In this document: positions 1-8,687 of the stretch, piece by piece
How the letters are laid out: every line of letters begins with the position of its first letter
Position numbering within the stretch: position 1 is the first letter of the stretch
Assembly (NCBI GenBank): GCA_034433515.1
Contig: DAOUAL010000085.1
Coordinates: 5,732 to 69,731, forward strand
Direction of reading: 5' to 3'
Source: DAOTXS01 sp034433515
Lineage (GTDB): Bacteria; Chloroflexota; Anaerolineae; UBA4142
DNA length: 64,000 nt
Program-made: the position numbers and the translations under genes
The notes under the pieces: model-generated
Told to the model about the DNA's origin: nothing
The model's input: only the letters and a program-made list of their open reading frames with translations
Database searches by the model: none

Positions 1-3000
1 TCAACGATTTTGTCGGTTGCGCCGAATGTGAGTGTGTGGGGCTCGTATCAACGCTTGCAAGGAACGTACACCACGTTTTCGTACATCACGATCTTTTTCT
101 GCGCTGCGAGTACGTTGCGCACCCGCGCCCAACTCGATCGGGCGATCAGTGTCATCATCGTAACGAGTTTTCCGATTGCCTTGTTTGGCATCCTCCAACA
201 TTTCAAACTCGATCCGCTGCCGTGGGGCGGTGACACGACGGAACGCGTCGCCGCCAATATGGGCAATTCGATTTTCGTTGCGGCATATCTCATTATGGTT
301 GTGCCGCTGACCCTCGCCCGCTGGATCGAAACGCTCGGTCGCCTCACGCGCAACCAGCCCCGCCGCTTGACATTCATCGGACTGGGTGTGGTCATATTGT
401 TCGTCCTCCTCGTGGGGTGGGCATTCAATTTTGCGTTCGGTATCGGTTTGGTGATTGGATTCATTGGGCTAGCATTGATCGCTGGTTTGATGCGCCGACT
501 TGTCTTGCGTGAAGCGTTGCTCGTTGCCACCCTAACGGTGATTCTCACCGCGCAACTGTTGACCATTTTCTATTCGCAAAGTCGCGGTCCATGGCTGGGC
601 TTGGGCGCGGGTCTGTTTGCGTTTGGTCTGCTCGGCGCGTTGATGATTATGCATCGCTTGCCCCCACGCTGGCGTGTGATGACGCTGAGCGGCATTATCG
701 GACTGGCAGTCTTGGCGATGGCGTTCCTCGTTGTCTTTAACTTACCCGCCTCACCACTCGAATCGCTCAAGCGTGTGCCGTATGTGGGACGGCTGGGTCA
801 GATTCTCGATCCCAACTCGCCGACGGCGCGCGTGCGTGAACTCATTTGGCAAGGTGCGCTCAAACTTGTTTTGCCGCACGCTCCCTTGTGGTCGCCGGTC
901 ACGGGCAATGACCCCTTTAATCTCATTCGTCCGTTGGTGGGTTATGGACCCGAAACCATGTATGTGGTCTATAATCCCTTCTATCCGCCGGAACTCGGCA
1001 CGCTGGAAGCGCGCAACGCCTCGCCCGATCGCTCGCACAACGAGACCTTTGATTCGTTGGTCATCACCGGCTTGCTGGGTTTTGGCGCATATATCTTGCT
1101 GTTCATTTCGATTTTTTACTTTGGTTTGAAATCGTTGGGGTTTATTACCACGACTGCCGAACGCAACGCGTTTGTTGCGTTGTGGCTCGTCATCGGCTTT
1201 GCTTTTGCAATCCTCTTTGGCGCGTGGCGTGGTTGGCATTGGATTGGCGTGGCACTCCCCGCCGGTATGATCGTGGGCTTTCTCATCTTTCTAGTTGCCG
1301 AGGCAGTGCGCCGGTATCGCGCCGGCGGCGCGGTGCCGGAAGCATGGCGATCCTTATGGCTGAGCGCGCTGATTGCCGCGTTCATCGCGCACTTTGTCGA
1401 GATTCACTTTGGCATTGCCATTGTTGCGACGCGCACATATTTTTGGTTTTACGCGGCATTGTTGGTTGTGATTGGAATGAATCCCGTTACTGAACACGCC
1501 ACCACACCCGCCGCGCCCGAAGAATCGCCGCGTTTACTCGCCACGCGTCGTCGCTCACGTCGCCGCCCCAGCGAACACGCGAATGCATCCGCCCCCGCGT
1601 CGCGCGAAGTTTCACCCGCCCCGGTCGTTGTGTGGACGATGATCGCCACCCTCGTGATGATCACGCTCGCCTTCGAGTTCATCACCAATCGCCCCGGCAC
1701 ACCCAGCCCCATCGAGATGATCAAAGAGTCGCTCTTTTACAAAGACAATCAAGTATCGTACGGCATCTTGGTGTTGTTCGTGCTGACGTGGGGTGTTACC
1801 GGCATCCTGGGTTTGGTGGAGCGTGCCTCAAAAGAGACGTGGCTCTATGATGTGTTGTTGTATTTGATCTTGTCGTTCACCGCGCTCTTGTGGTTCGTGA
1901 TGTTGCAAACACGAATGATCACCACCCCCGGCGATCTCACCGAAGCCTTCATCGCGTTGTTGAGCGAGTACTATATCGCCTTGTTCTTGGTGGTTGCCGT
2001 ACTCGCTTTGGCATTATGGTTCGATCTGGTTCCGCGCCCCACGCTCGCGTTTCGGTCTGGGCTCAGCGCCGGGTTGGTGCCAATCCTAGGCATTGGGTTG
2101 GTGTGGGGTGTGATGGTTACGAATTATGATAGTATCAAAGCCGATATTTTGTACAAAGCCGGCACCAATTTGGATGCATCGGGTCTGTGGGACTTGAGCG
2201 CGCCAGCGTACAAACGCGCCTTTGATCTACAGCCCGCGCAAGATTTCTATGCCCTGTTCTTGGGGCGTGCGTATTTGGAAAGTGCGCGCACGAGCACCGA
2301 TGCAACGCAACGTCAGAAATTTCTTGCCGAGGCAGAAAGCACTTTGCTGCGCGCGCAACGCCTCAATCCGTTGAATGCCGATCACACCGCCAATCTGGCG
2401 CGCATGGAACGGGTCGTCGCTACGTTGATGGACAAGCCCGCTGATCGCGCGGAACATTTCCAACGATCATCCAAATATTACGCCGATACCTTACGGATCA
2501 GTCCTTACACCGCGCATCTGTGGAATGAATGGGCGTTGACGTTGATGCAAAGTGGCGATCTGCCGCAAGCGTTGGAAAAGCTCAATCAATCGCTCCGCAT
2601 TGATCCAACCTTTGTGCAAACGTACGTGTACTTGGGCGATGATTATTTTTTGGCGCAAGACCCAGCCCATGCCGCCGAAAATTATTTCAAGGCATTGGAA
2701 CGTGATCCCAACGCGCTTTCGGACGCGAATGGGGATTTGCAAGCCAATCCTGCCAAACTGTTCACCTTGCCGGAATTTGCACCACGTGCCATCGAGACCT
2801 ATCGCGTGTTGGCAACCAAGTCTCCTTCCTTGTATCGCATCCTTGCCCAGTTGTATAAACAGACCAATCAGATGGACTTGGCACGCCAAGCGTTCGAGCA
2901 AGCTGTGCGGAGCAACCCCAACGATTGGCTGGCGAGTCTCGATCTGGTCAACTTTTTATCCGAAGTCGGCGACATTGACGCGGCGGTCAACGCGATGAAA

Positions 3001-3486
3001 CATTTGATGACTGTGGTGCCGCAGAATCGTCCCGATTACGCGCGCTTTCAAGATTTCTACAACCAGTTGTTGGCATTGCAACGCGATTTGCAAGCCGTGC
3101 AAAAATCACCCAACGATGTGAACGCCCAACGCGCGGTGGCGGCACGTTGGAAAGCACGCGGGCAACCCCAATTCGCGGTACCCGCCTATCAAGCCGTGGC
3201 GCGCCTTGCCCCCAACGATTACGATGCGCAAAAAAATCTCGTGTTGCTGAATTTGCAGTTGAATCGTTTGGAGGAAGCGCAAAACGCGTTGACGGCAGCC
3301 GTTGCGCTGGCACCTGAAAGCGACAAACCCTTGTGGCAAAATGTTCAAGTTGCGCTCAATGCCCACAAAGCCGGCAAGTTTGCCGAAGCGCAACAAGCAG
3401 CCCAAGCCGTCCTTGCCTTAGCCGCAGATGCAGACAAGCCGGTGGTGCAAGCGTATCTGACCTTGTTGCAAGAAAAATCGAAATGA
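1..3486 (+). CDS. O-antigen ligase-like membrane protein with C-terminal TPR repeats, 5'-truncated
   Basis: The frame is already open at base 1, so the N-terminus lies outside the window; about 1161 codons remain. The first two thirds show many hydrophobic helices in the pattern of the Wzy_C/WaaL ligase family, which joins or polymerises undecaprenyl-linked glycans on the outer membrane face. A Pro/Arg/Ala-rich cytosolic-looking linker lies near residues 495-540. From about residue 720 onward there are repeated TPR-type helix pairs (for example ALEKLNQSLRIDPTF). The next gene starts inside its stop codon. Neighbours making a polyprenyl-sugar carrier and a uronic-acid donor support a role in surface polysaccharide assembly. 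The polymer cannot be deduced. Confidence 0.8.
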   Translation, partial: STILSVAPNVSVWGSYQRLQGTYTTFSYITIFFCAASTLRTRAQLDRAISVIIVTSFPIALFGILQHFKLDPLPWGGDTTERVAANMGNSIFVAAYLIMVVPLTLARWIETLGRLTRNQPRRLTFIGLGVVILFVLLVGWAFNFAFGIGLVIGFIGLALIAGLMRRLVLREALLVATLTVILTAQLLTIFYSQSRGPWLGLGAGLFAFGLLGALMIMHRLPPRWRVMTLSGIIGLAVLAMAFLVVFNLPASPLESLKRVPYVGRLGQILDPNSPTARVRELIWQGALKLVLPHAPLWSPVTGNDPFNLIRPLVGYGPETMYVVYNPFYPPELGTLEARNASPDRSHNETFDSLVITGLLGFGAYILLFISIFYFGLKSLGFITTTAERNAFVALWLVIGFAFAILFGAWRGWHWIGVALPAGMIVGFLIFLVAEAVRRYRAGGAVPEAWRSLWLSALIAAFIAHFVEIHFGIAIVATRTYFWFYAALLVVIGMNPVTEHATTPAAPEESPRLLATRRRSRRRPSEHANASAPASREVSPAPVVVWTMIATLVMITLAFEFITNRPGTPSPIEMIKESLFYKDNQVSYGILVLFVLTWGVTGILGLVERASKETWLYDVLLYLILSFTALLWFVMLQTRMITTPGDLTEAFIALLSEYYIALFLVVAVLALALWFDLVPRPTLAFRSGLSAGLVPILGIGLVWGVMVTNYDSIKADILYKAGTNLDASGLWDLSAPAYKRAFDLQPAQDFYALFLGRAYLESARTSTDATQRQKFLAEAESTLLRAQRLNPLNADHTANLARMERVVATLMDKPADRAEHFQRSSKYYADTLRISPYTAHLWNEWALTLMQSGDLPQALEKLNQSLRIDPTFVQTYVYLGDDYFLAQDPAHAAENYFKALERDPNALSDANGDLQANPAKLFTLPEFAPRAIETYRVLATKSPSLYRILAQLYKQTNQMDLARQAFEQAVRSNPNDWLASLDLVNFLSEVGDIDAAVNAMKHLMTVVPQNRPDYARFQDFYNQLLALQRDLQAVQKSPNDVNAQRAVAARWKARGQPQFAVPAYQAVARLAPNDYDAQKNLVLLNLQLNRLEEAQNALTAAVALAPESDKPLWQNVQVALNAHKAGKFAEAQQAAQAVLALAADADKPVVQAYLTLLQEKSK

Positions 3487-4478
3487 CTACCCTCGTTCTC
3501 ATCTTTGCGACTGCCCTCGTCTTTGCCATAGGCGCAACGCCGATCGCGCGCCGCATTGCTGTGCATACCGGGATGATGGATCAACCGAATGTGCGCAAAA
3601 TCCACACGACCCCCATTCCCCGTTTGGGCGGCGTAGCGATCTATGGCGCGTTTATGCTCGGGCTGATTTTGTTCGCCGATCGGTTTTACATCCCCCAGTT
3701 GATTAGCATCATCGTTGGTGCAACGTGGGTGTCGTTTCTAGGATTGTGGGATGATCGCGTGGGCTTGAATGCGTGGGTCAAACTGTTGGGCCAAGTCTTT
3801 GCCGCCGTGTTGCTCATTCTCACCGGCGTTTCGGTGGATTTGGTTCATCACCCCATCGTGGATGCGGCGATTGCGCTTGTTTGGATTGTGGGCATTACCA
3901 ACGCGATGAACTTGCTCGATAATATGGATGGTCTCGCCGGCGGCGTGGCTGCCATCGCCTCCGGTTTTTTTCTGTTGATCGCCTGGCTCAACGGCCAGTA
4001 TCTGGTGGGCAGTTTGTGTGCAGCACTCTTTGGTGCGTCCATCGGTTTTTTGATTTACAATTTTAACCCCGCTTCCATTTTTATGGGCGATGCGGGGAGT
4101 CTCTTTCTCGGCTTTGTGTTGGCGGCGGTTGGATTGAAATTACGCTTTGTCACGCAACCACTGGCAGAAACCTGGTTCATTCCGATTCTGGTGCTGGGGC
4201 TTCCTATTTTCGATACGACTCTTGTTTTTGTCTCGCGTTTGCGGCGCGGGTTGAATCCGTTGATGCATCCCGGCAAAGATCACATTTCGCATCGTTTGGT
4301 CGAACGCGGGATGACACGCCGCGAAGCCGTCTTGCTCTTGTATCTCGTGGCGTGTGCCCTCGGCATCATGGCGATGTTTAGTGTGCGGATCGGGACGTGG
4401 CAGGCACAAGGAGTATTTGCGCTGGTCATCCTAGCGGGGCTCGTTGCCTTGTACGAATTTGAATTTCGCCGGGTGTGA
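3483..4478 (+). CDS. Undecaprenyl-phosphate sugar-1-phosphate transferase (WecA/MraY family)
   Basis: This 331-residue integral membrane protein transfers a HexNAc-1-phosphate from a UDP-sugar to undecaprenyl phosphate, the first step of many surface glycans. Family signatures are visible: RLGGVAIY near residue 45, the Asp-rich NLLDNMDGLAGG (Asp146 and Asp149), FMGDAGS near residue 200 and the His-rich loop GKDHISHRL. I chose the ATG overlapping the previous stop (ATGA); the frame stays open upstream but the segment before MTTLVL is unlike the family. Position between a ligase-like gene and a nucleotide-sugar dehydrogenase favours a polysaccharide-specific WecA-type enzyme over MraY, but the acceptor sugar is not determined. 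Confidence 0.88.
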   Translation: MTTLVLIFATALVFAIGATPIARRIAVHTGMMDQPNVRKIHTTPIPRLGGVAIYGAFMLGLILFADRFYIPQLISIIVGATWVSFLGLWDDRVGLNAWVKLLGQVFAAVLLILTGVSVDLVHHPIVDAAIALVWIVGITNAMNLLDNMDGLAGGVAAIASGFFLLIAWLNGQYLVGSLCAALFGASIGFLIYNFNPASIFMGDAGSLFLGFVLAAVGLKLRFVTQPLAETWFIPILVLGLPIFDTTLVFVSRLRRGLNPLMHPGKDHISHRLVERGMTRREAVLLLYLVACALGIMAMFSVRIGTWQAQGVFALVILAGLVALYEFEFRRV

Positions 4479-4489
4479 GGGAGGATGGT

Positions 4490-5848
4490 GTGACACTGGA
4501 ACAACGCATTGCTCAAAAGACAGCGCGCCTTGCCGTGGTGGGCTTGGGGTATGTGGGTTTGCCTTTGGCAACTGAATTTGCGCGCGAAGGTTTTTCGGTG
4601 GTTGGCATAGACATTGATGCGCGCAAAGTGGAGAAACTGAATCGTGGCATCAGTTACATTCCCGATGTCGAAACCCGGACGGTCAAGCACTTGGTCGCAC
4701 GGAAAAAATTCTCGGCAACTACCAATTACACTGCCATTGCCGACAGCGATGTCATTTTCATTTGCGTCCCCACCCCCTTTGATGAAATGAAAGCCCCCGA
4801 TCTCAAGCCGGTGATTTCCGCTACGCAGAGTATCGCACCATACTTGAAAAAAGAACACTTGGTCATTCTGCAAAGCACAACCTACCCGGGAACGACGGAA
4901 GAAGTCTGCCTGCCGATTCTAGAAACTAGCGGCTTGAAAGCCGGCAAAGATTTCCATCTTGCGTTTTCGCCGGAACGAATTGATCCGGGCGCGACAAGTA
5001 GTCAAGGCTGGAATGTGAAGAACACGCCCAAGACCTTGGGTGGACTCACGCCGAAATGTACTCGTTTGGCAAAAGCGTTACTTGTTCATCTCACACCTCA
5101 GGTCTTTGTCGTCTCTTCGCCGCGGGCGGCGGAGATGAGCAAACTTTTGGAAAACATCTTTCGCGCCGTGAACATCGCCTTGGTCAACGAATTAGCCATC
5201 TTGTCCGAGCGAATGGGGATTGATTTTTGGGAAGTGATCGAAGCCGCCAAGACCAAGCCGTTTGGTTTTATGGCGTTCTATCCCGGCGCAGGGGTGGGTG
5301 GCCATTGTATTCCAGTAGATCCGTACTATCTTTCGTGGAAGGCACGCGAGTATGATTTTTATACAAAGTTCATCGAACTCGCCGCCGAGATCAATCAAGG
5401 CATGCCCTATCACGTCGTCAAACTGGCGCACGATCTCTTGAGCCAACACGGCAAGGCGATCAAGAACGCGCGCGTGCTCGTCTTGGGCGTGGCGTTCAAA
5501 CCGAACGTGGACGATGCGCGCAACTCACCCGCCGAGCGCGTCATTGAATTGTTGCTCAACAATGGCGCGCAGGTCCGTTATCACGATCCGTACGTGCCGA
5601 CGTTTCGCGTGGGGAACAATGTGTTTCTGCGCGAACCCATCGAATTGAATTCCGTGCCACTCACGCGCGACGAATTGCGTCGCAACGATATTGTCGTTAT
5701 TGTTACCGCGCATCGCAAGGTCAACTATCGTTGGGTCACCCGCTATGCGCCATTGATCGTGGATTCGGCAAACGCGACCAAAGGATTGGGCGACCCCGCC
5801 AAAATCATTCGTGTGGGCGCGCCCTTTGCTCAGAAAGGCAAGCGATGA
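4490..5848 (+). CDS. UDP-glucose/UDP-ManNAc 6-dehydrogenase family protein
   Basis: This NAD-dependent enzyme oxidises the C6 hydroxyl of a UDP-sugar to a uronic acid. The N-terminal Rossmann motif VVGLGYVGLP and the catalytic segment GGHCIPVDPYYL (Cys273) are present, followed by the C-terminal UDP-binding domain (GVAFKPNVDDARNSPA). The length of 452 residues is usual. A GTG start at 4490 is preferred because a GGGAGGA Shine-Dalgarno lies just upstream; a GTG at 4475 overlapping the previous gene is the alternative. HCIPVDP is typical of the UDP-N-acetylmannosamine/galactosamine dehydrogenase branch (WecC/WbpA), but substrate is inferred only. It forms an operon with the two preceding genes and gmk. 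Confidence 0.88.
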   Translation: MTLEQRIAQKTARLAVVGLGYVGLPLATEFAREGFSVVGIDIDARKVEKLNRGISYIPDVETRTVKHLVARKKFSATTNYTAIADSDVIFICVPTPFDEMKAPDLKPVISATQSIAPYLKKEHLVILQSTTYPGTTEEVCLPILETSGLKAGKDFHLAFSPERIDPGATSSQGWNVKNTPKTLGGLTPKCTRLAKALLVHLTPQVFVVSSPRAAEMSKLLENIFRAVNIALVNELAILSERMGIDFWEVIEAAKTKPFGFMAFYPGAGVGGHCIPVDPYYLSWKAREYDFYTKFIELAAEINQGMPYHVVKLAHDLLSQHGKAIKNARVLVLGVAFKPNVDDARNSPAERVIELLLNNGAQVRYHDPYVPTFRVGNNVFLREPIELNSVPLTRDELRRNDIVVIVTAHRKVNYRWVTRYAPLIVDSANATKGLGDPAKIIRVGAPFAQKGKR

Positions 5849-6465
5849 CTGAATTACCGATTCAACTTCCCCAACCCCCTCCGTTACTCATCGTTGTCTC
5901 GGGTCCATCGGGCGTGGGCAAAGATGCCGCCTTGCGCCGGATGCGCGAGTTGAACTATCCGTTTCATTTTCTGGTCACCAACACCACGCGCCCCCAGCGC
6001 CCCAATGAGGTGGATGGCAAGGATTATCACTTTATCACCAAGGAACAATTTGCGGCGATGGAAGCGCGCGGGGAATTTTTGGAACGCGCGGTGGTCTATG
6101 GTTACGATTACGGCAACTCACGCCGCGAAGTGCGCGAAGCCTTGGAACGTGGGCAAGACGTGATTATGCGGATTGACGTGCAAGGTGCGGCGACGATCAA
6201 ACGCATCGTGCCCGAGGCGGTGTTTATTTTTCTGATGCCGCCCTCAATGCAAGCGCTCGAAGCCCGGCTACGCCGACGGCGTACCGAGCCCGAAGACTAT
6301 TTGCGCTTGCGGCTTCATGCCGCACGCCTTGAGATGAACGAGTTTGAAAAATTCGATTACGTGATTGTGAATGAGGACGATCAGTTGGACGATACCGCCC
6401 AATTGATCCATTCGATCATTCGAGCGGAAAAGTGCCGGGTCAAGCCGCGGCAGATTATTTTGTGA
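5845..6465 (+). CDS. gmk: Guanylate kinase
   Basis: The product phosphorylates GMP to GDP with ATP in the cytosol. The P-loop reads SGPSGVGKDA instead of the common GKST ending, a variant I associate with Chloroflexota. The GMP-binding segment TTRPQRPNEVDGKDYHF and the late RRRTEPEDYLRLRL region follow the family order. The product is 206 residues. Its ATG overlaps the stop of the upstream dehydrogenase (ATGA), so the housekeeping enzyme is translationally coupled to the polysaccharide genes. A terminator follows directly. Confidence 0.95.
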   Translation: MTELPIQLPQPPPLLIVVSGPSGVGKDAALRRMRELNYPFHFLVTNTTRPQRPNEVDGKDYHFITKEQFAAMEARGEFLERAVVYGYDYGNSRREVREALERGQDVIMRIDVQGAATIKRIVPEAVFIFLMPPSMQALEARLRRRRTEPEDYLRLRLHAARLEMNEFEKFDYVIVNEDDQLDDTAQLIHSIIRAEKCRVKPRQIIL

Positions 6466-6476
6466 GCCGCACCCGA

Positions 6477-6515
6477 GAAGGCAGCCGCTCTTTTTGAGCG
6501 ACTGCCTCGTTTTTT
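6477..6515. terminator. Bidirectional intrinsic terminator
   Basis: An inverted repeat pairs AAGGCAGCCGCTC (from 6478) with GAGCGACTGCCTC (6495-6507) around a TTTTT loop, followed by a GTTTTTT run. It lies between convergent gmk and the GH1 gene, whose stop codon is inside the T-run, and can serve both. Confidence 0.85.
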
Positions 6516-7821
6516 AGCAACCATTTTGCGCGATCACATTGGCGTACCACTCGCCGCTGTCTTTGATGATACGTTGTTGCGTTGCAAAATCCACATAAAC
6601 GATTCCAAAGCGTTTGGAGAAACCGTACGACCACTCAAAGTTGTCGAGCAAGGACCACACAAAGTAGCCGCGCACATCCACGCCATCTTGGATCGCACTG
6701 TGCAACTCGCGCAAATGCTCGCGCACATAGTTGATGCGACGCGGATCATGGACGCGCCCATCCGCGCTCACCTCATCGCGAAACGCTGCTCCGTTTTCGG
6801 TGATGTAAATCGGCGGCAAGTGATACGTGCGCTGGAGGCGACGCAACAATCTGCCCAACGCCGGCGCGTGAACTTCCCAGCCCATTTCGGTGTATTCAGA
6901 ACCGGGGACGGGATGAACCCGCACCCCATTTTGGATCAATTGCCGCGAATAATAATTCACGCCGAGAAAATCAAGGTGTTGCGCGATCAATGCAAAATCG
7001 CCCGGCAAAACGCGCGGTGTATTCTCGCCAAGGGTTTGCCACGTCTCCGTGGGATAATTGCCGCACAACACCGGTTCGATAAACCAACCCGTGCCCAGTT
7101 GCCACGCCCGCGTGGCAAGTGCTTGATCTTGCGGCGAATCGGTGCCGGCTTCAGTGGGGAACATATCGAGGACGATGCCGGCGTTCACCTGCGGCGCGAT
7201 GGCGCGAATCGCTTGCATCCCCAACCCGTGCGCGATGAGCAAATGATGGGCGGCTTGGTACGCGAGTTTTTCATCCGTGATTCCCGGCGCGTGGCGGCCC
7301 TCGCGATAACCAATGAACGCTGCCACCCAAGGTTCGTTGAGCGTGATCCAATGTTGCACGCGATCACCCAGTCGGCGCACGACGATGGCGGCGTAATCGG
7401 CAAAATAGCCCGCCGTATCTCGATTCACCCAACTGCCCTCCAACGCTTGCGGCAAATCCCAATGATACAGGGTGATGTACGGCGTGATGTTTGCGGCGAG
7501 CAATTTATCTACCAATCGGCTGTAAAAATCGAGACCGCGTTGATTCACCGCCCCACGCCCATTGGGCAGAATACGGGTCCACGCCATCGAAAAGCGATAC
7601 GCGCGCAACCCCAATTGGCGCATCAATGCCACATCCTCGCGCCAACGATGATAGTGATCGCAGGCGACATCGCCGGTATCACCGTTTTCGATTTTGCCGG
7701 GCGTGTGTGAAAAACGATCCCAAATGGATTCGCCCTTGCCATCCTCGTTCCACGCCCCTTCGATTTGATACGACGCGGTTGCCGCGCCCCACACAAAATC
7801 TTTGGGAAAAGTCAAGGTCAT
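6514..7821 (-). CDS. GH1 beta-glucosidase
   Basis: This 435-residue cytosolic glycosidase hydrolyses beta-glucosides such as cellobiose by a retaining mechanism. The N-terminal FVWGAATASYQIEGAWNEDG signature is present. The acid/base glutamate is Glu163 in TLNEPW and the nucleophile is Glu342 in YITENGAA. It is the last gene of an operon and its ATG overlaps the preceding stop (ATGA). With a GH94 phosphorylase and a CebR-type operator in the same unit, imported cello-oligosaccharides are the likely substrates. No signal peptide is seen. Confidence 0.95.
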   Translation of the reverse strand: MTLTFPKDFVWGAATASYQIEGAWNEDGKGESIWDRFSHTPGKIENGDTGDVACDHYHRWREDVALMRQLGLRAYRFSMAWTRILPNGRGAVNQRGLDFYSRLVDKLLAANITPYITLYHWDLPQALEGSWVNRDTAGYFADYAAIVVRRLGDRVQHWITLNEPWVAAFIGYREGRHAPGITDEKLAYQAAHHLLIAHGLGMQAIRAIAPQVNAGIVLDMFPTEAGTDSPQDQALATRAWQLGTGWFIEPVLCGNYPTETWQTLGENTPRVLPGDFALIAQHLDFLGVNYYSRQLIQNGVRVHPVPGSEYTEMGWEVHAPALGRLLRRLQRTYHLPPIYITENGAAFRDEVSADGRVHDPRRINYVREHLRELHSAIQDGVDVRGYFVWSLLDNFEWSYGFSKRFGIVYVDFATQQRIIKDSGEWYANVIAQNGC

Positions 7822-8687
7822 TTTATCCGCTCCTGAATTTGTTCTAGAGTATGTACGTGAGTATAAAATTCCCAGGTTTCGGTATGTGTAATGCTTTGTT
7901 GGGGTTCCAGCCGTTGCATCGGCGCCAATGTCTCTAGTTCGATAAATTCATCGTTGCAATACACCTCGACGTTGCAATTCAAATCTGGGTGCAGCGCGCT
8001 AGGATGTGGTGTAAATCGTTTAACGAAAAGAATTTCGTTGCGCCAGTATGCCATCCATCCGGCGCGATTCAAGTAACCGATTTTGCACGGCGGCAGTTCG
8101 GCGCGTGCGTGAAGGCGAACAACATCGTCGCGCAATTCGAGACGTGGGTCATTGACGCGGGTATAGCGCCACAAAACCAAATTGCGATTCGGGAGCAAAC
8201 CGTGTTCATCCACCGGCTCTCTCGTTTGTGGCAGAATAGCGACGCCGCCCAGTTTCAACATCGTCAGTGCCCAAGGGGCAAGTTCGATGCTTTGCGTGCC
8301 CGTGTTTTCGAGCGAGTGTGTCAAGGTGAGTGCAGCGCGGCCGGCGTGTAAATGAATTTCGATGTGTTTGCGAATCCCGGTGAGTGGCTCGGGCGATTGG
8401 TGCAGACTCACGCCATCTACCAGCGATTCGATGTGGATCGGTGCATTATCGGGTTGGTAGGTTTGGGGTATTTTTTCCGGCGCGTACCACAAACGATGCC
8501 CGCCCCGGAAAAAATAATCGCCGAGCGGTGTGGCTATTTTTTTCTGCGGCACCTCTGCAAACCAATTTTCTTCCGAGCCGCGCAGGAACAAGCGCACGAT
8601 GCGCGGTCCCGCGTCGGTTAGAAATTCCAAACGCAGAAAATCATTTTCGAGGCTGCGCGTTGTGAGTCCGTAATAATCGTTGCTCAT
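7818..8687 (-). CDS. DUF4380-type protein, galactose-mutarotase-like fold
   Basis: This 289-residue soluble protein has no signal peptide. The beta-rich sequence and the segment FFRGGHRLWYAPE resemble DUF4380 proteins, which are related to aldose 1-epimerases. The biochemical role of this family is not established. It overlaps both neighbours by ATGA (GH94 before, GH1 after), so it is translated in step with cello-oligosaccharide enzymes. A role in anomer handling or sugar binding is only a guess. I see no clear catalytic pair of the classical mutarotases. Confidence 0.7.
   Translation of the reverse strand: MSNDYYGLTTRSLENDFLRLEFLTDAGPRIVRLFLRGSEENWFAEVPQKKIATPLGDYFFRGGHRLWYAPEKIPQTYQPDNAPIHIESLVDGVSLHQSPEPLTGIRKHIEIHLHAGRAALTLTHSLENTGTQSIELAPWALTMLKLGGVAILPQTREPVDEHGLLPNRNLVLWRYTRVNDPRLELRDDVVRLHARAELPPCKIGYLNRAGWMAYWRNEILFVKRFTPHPSALHPDLNCNVEVYCNDEFIELETLAPMQRLEPQQSITHTETWEFYTHVHTLEQIQERIK

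Noticed and set aside
6526..7710. Long plus-strand open frame opposite the GH1 gene
   Set aside because: It mirrors a clear GH1 beta-glucosidase on the other strand and has no family-like sequence or ribosome-binding site.
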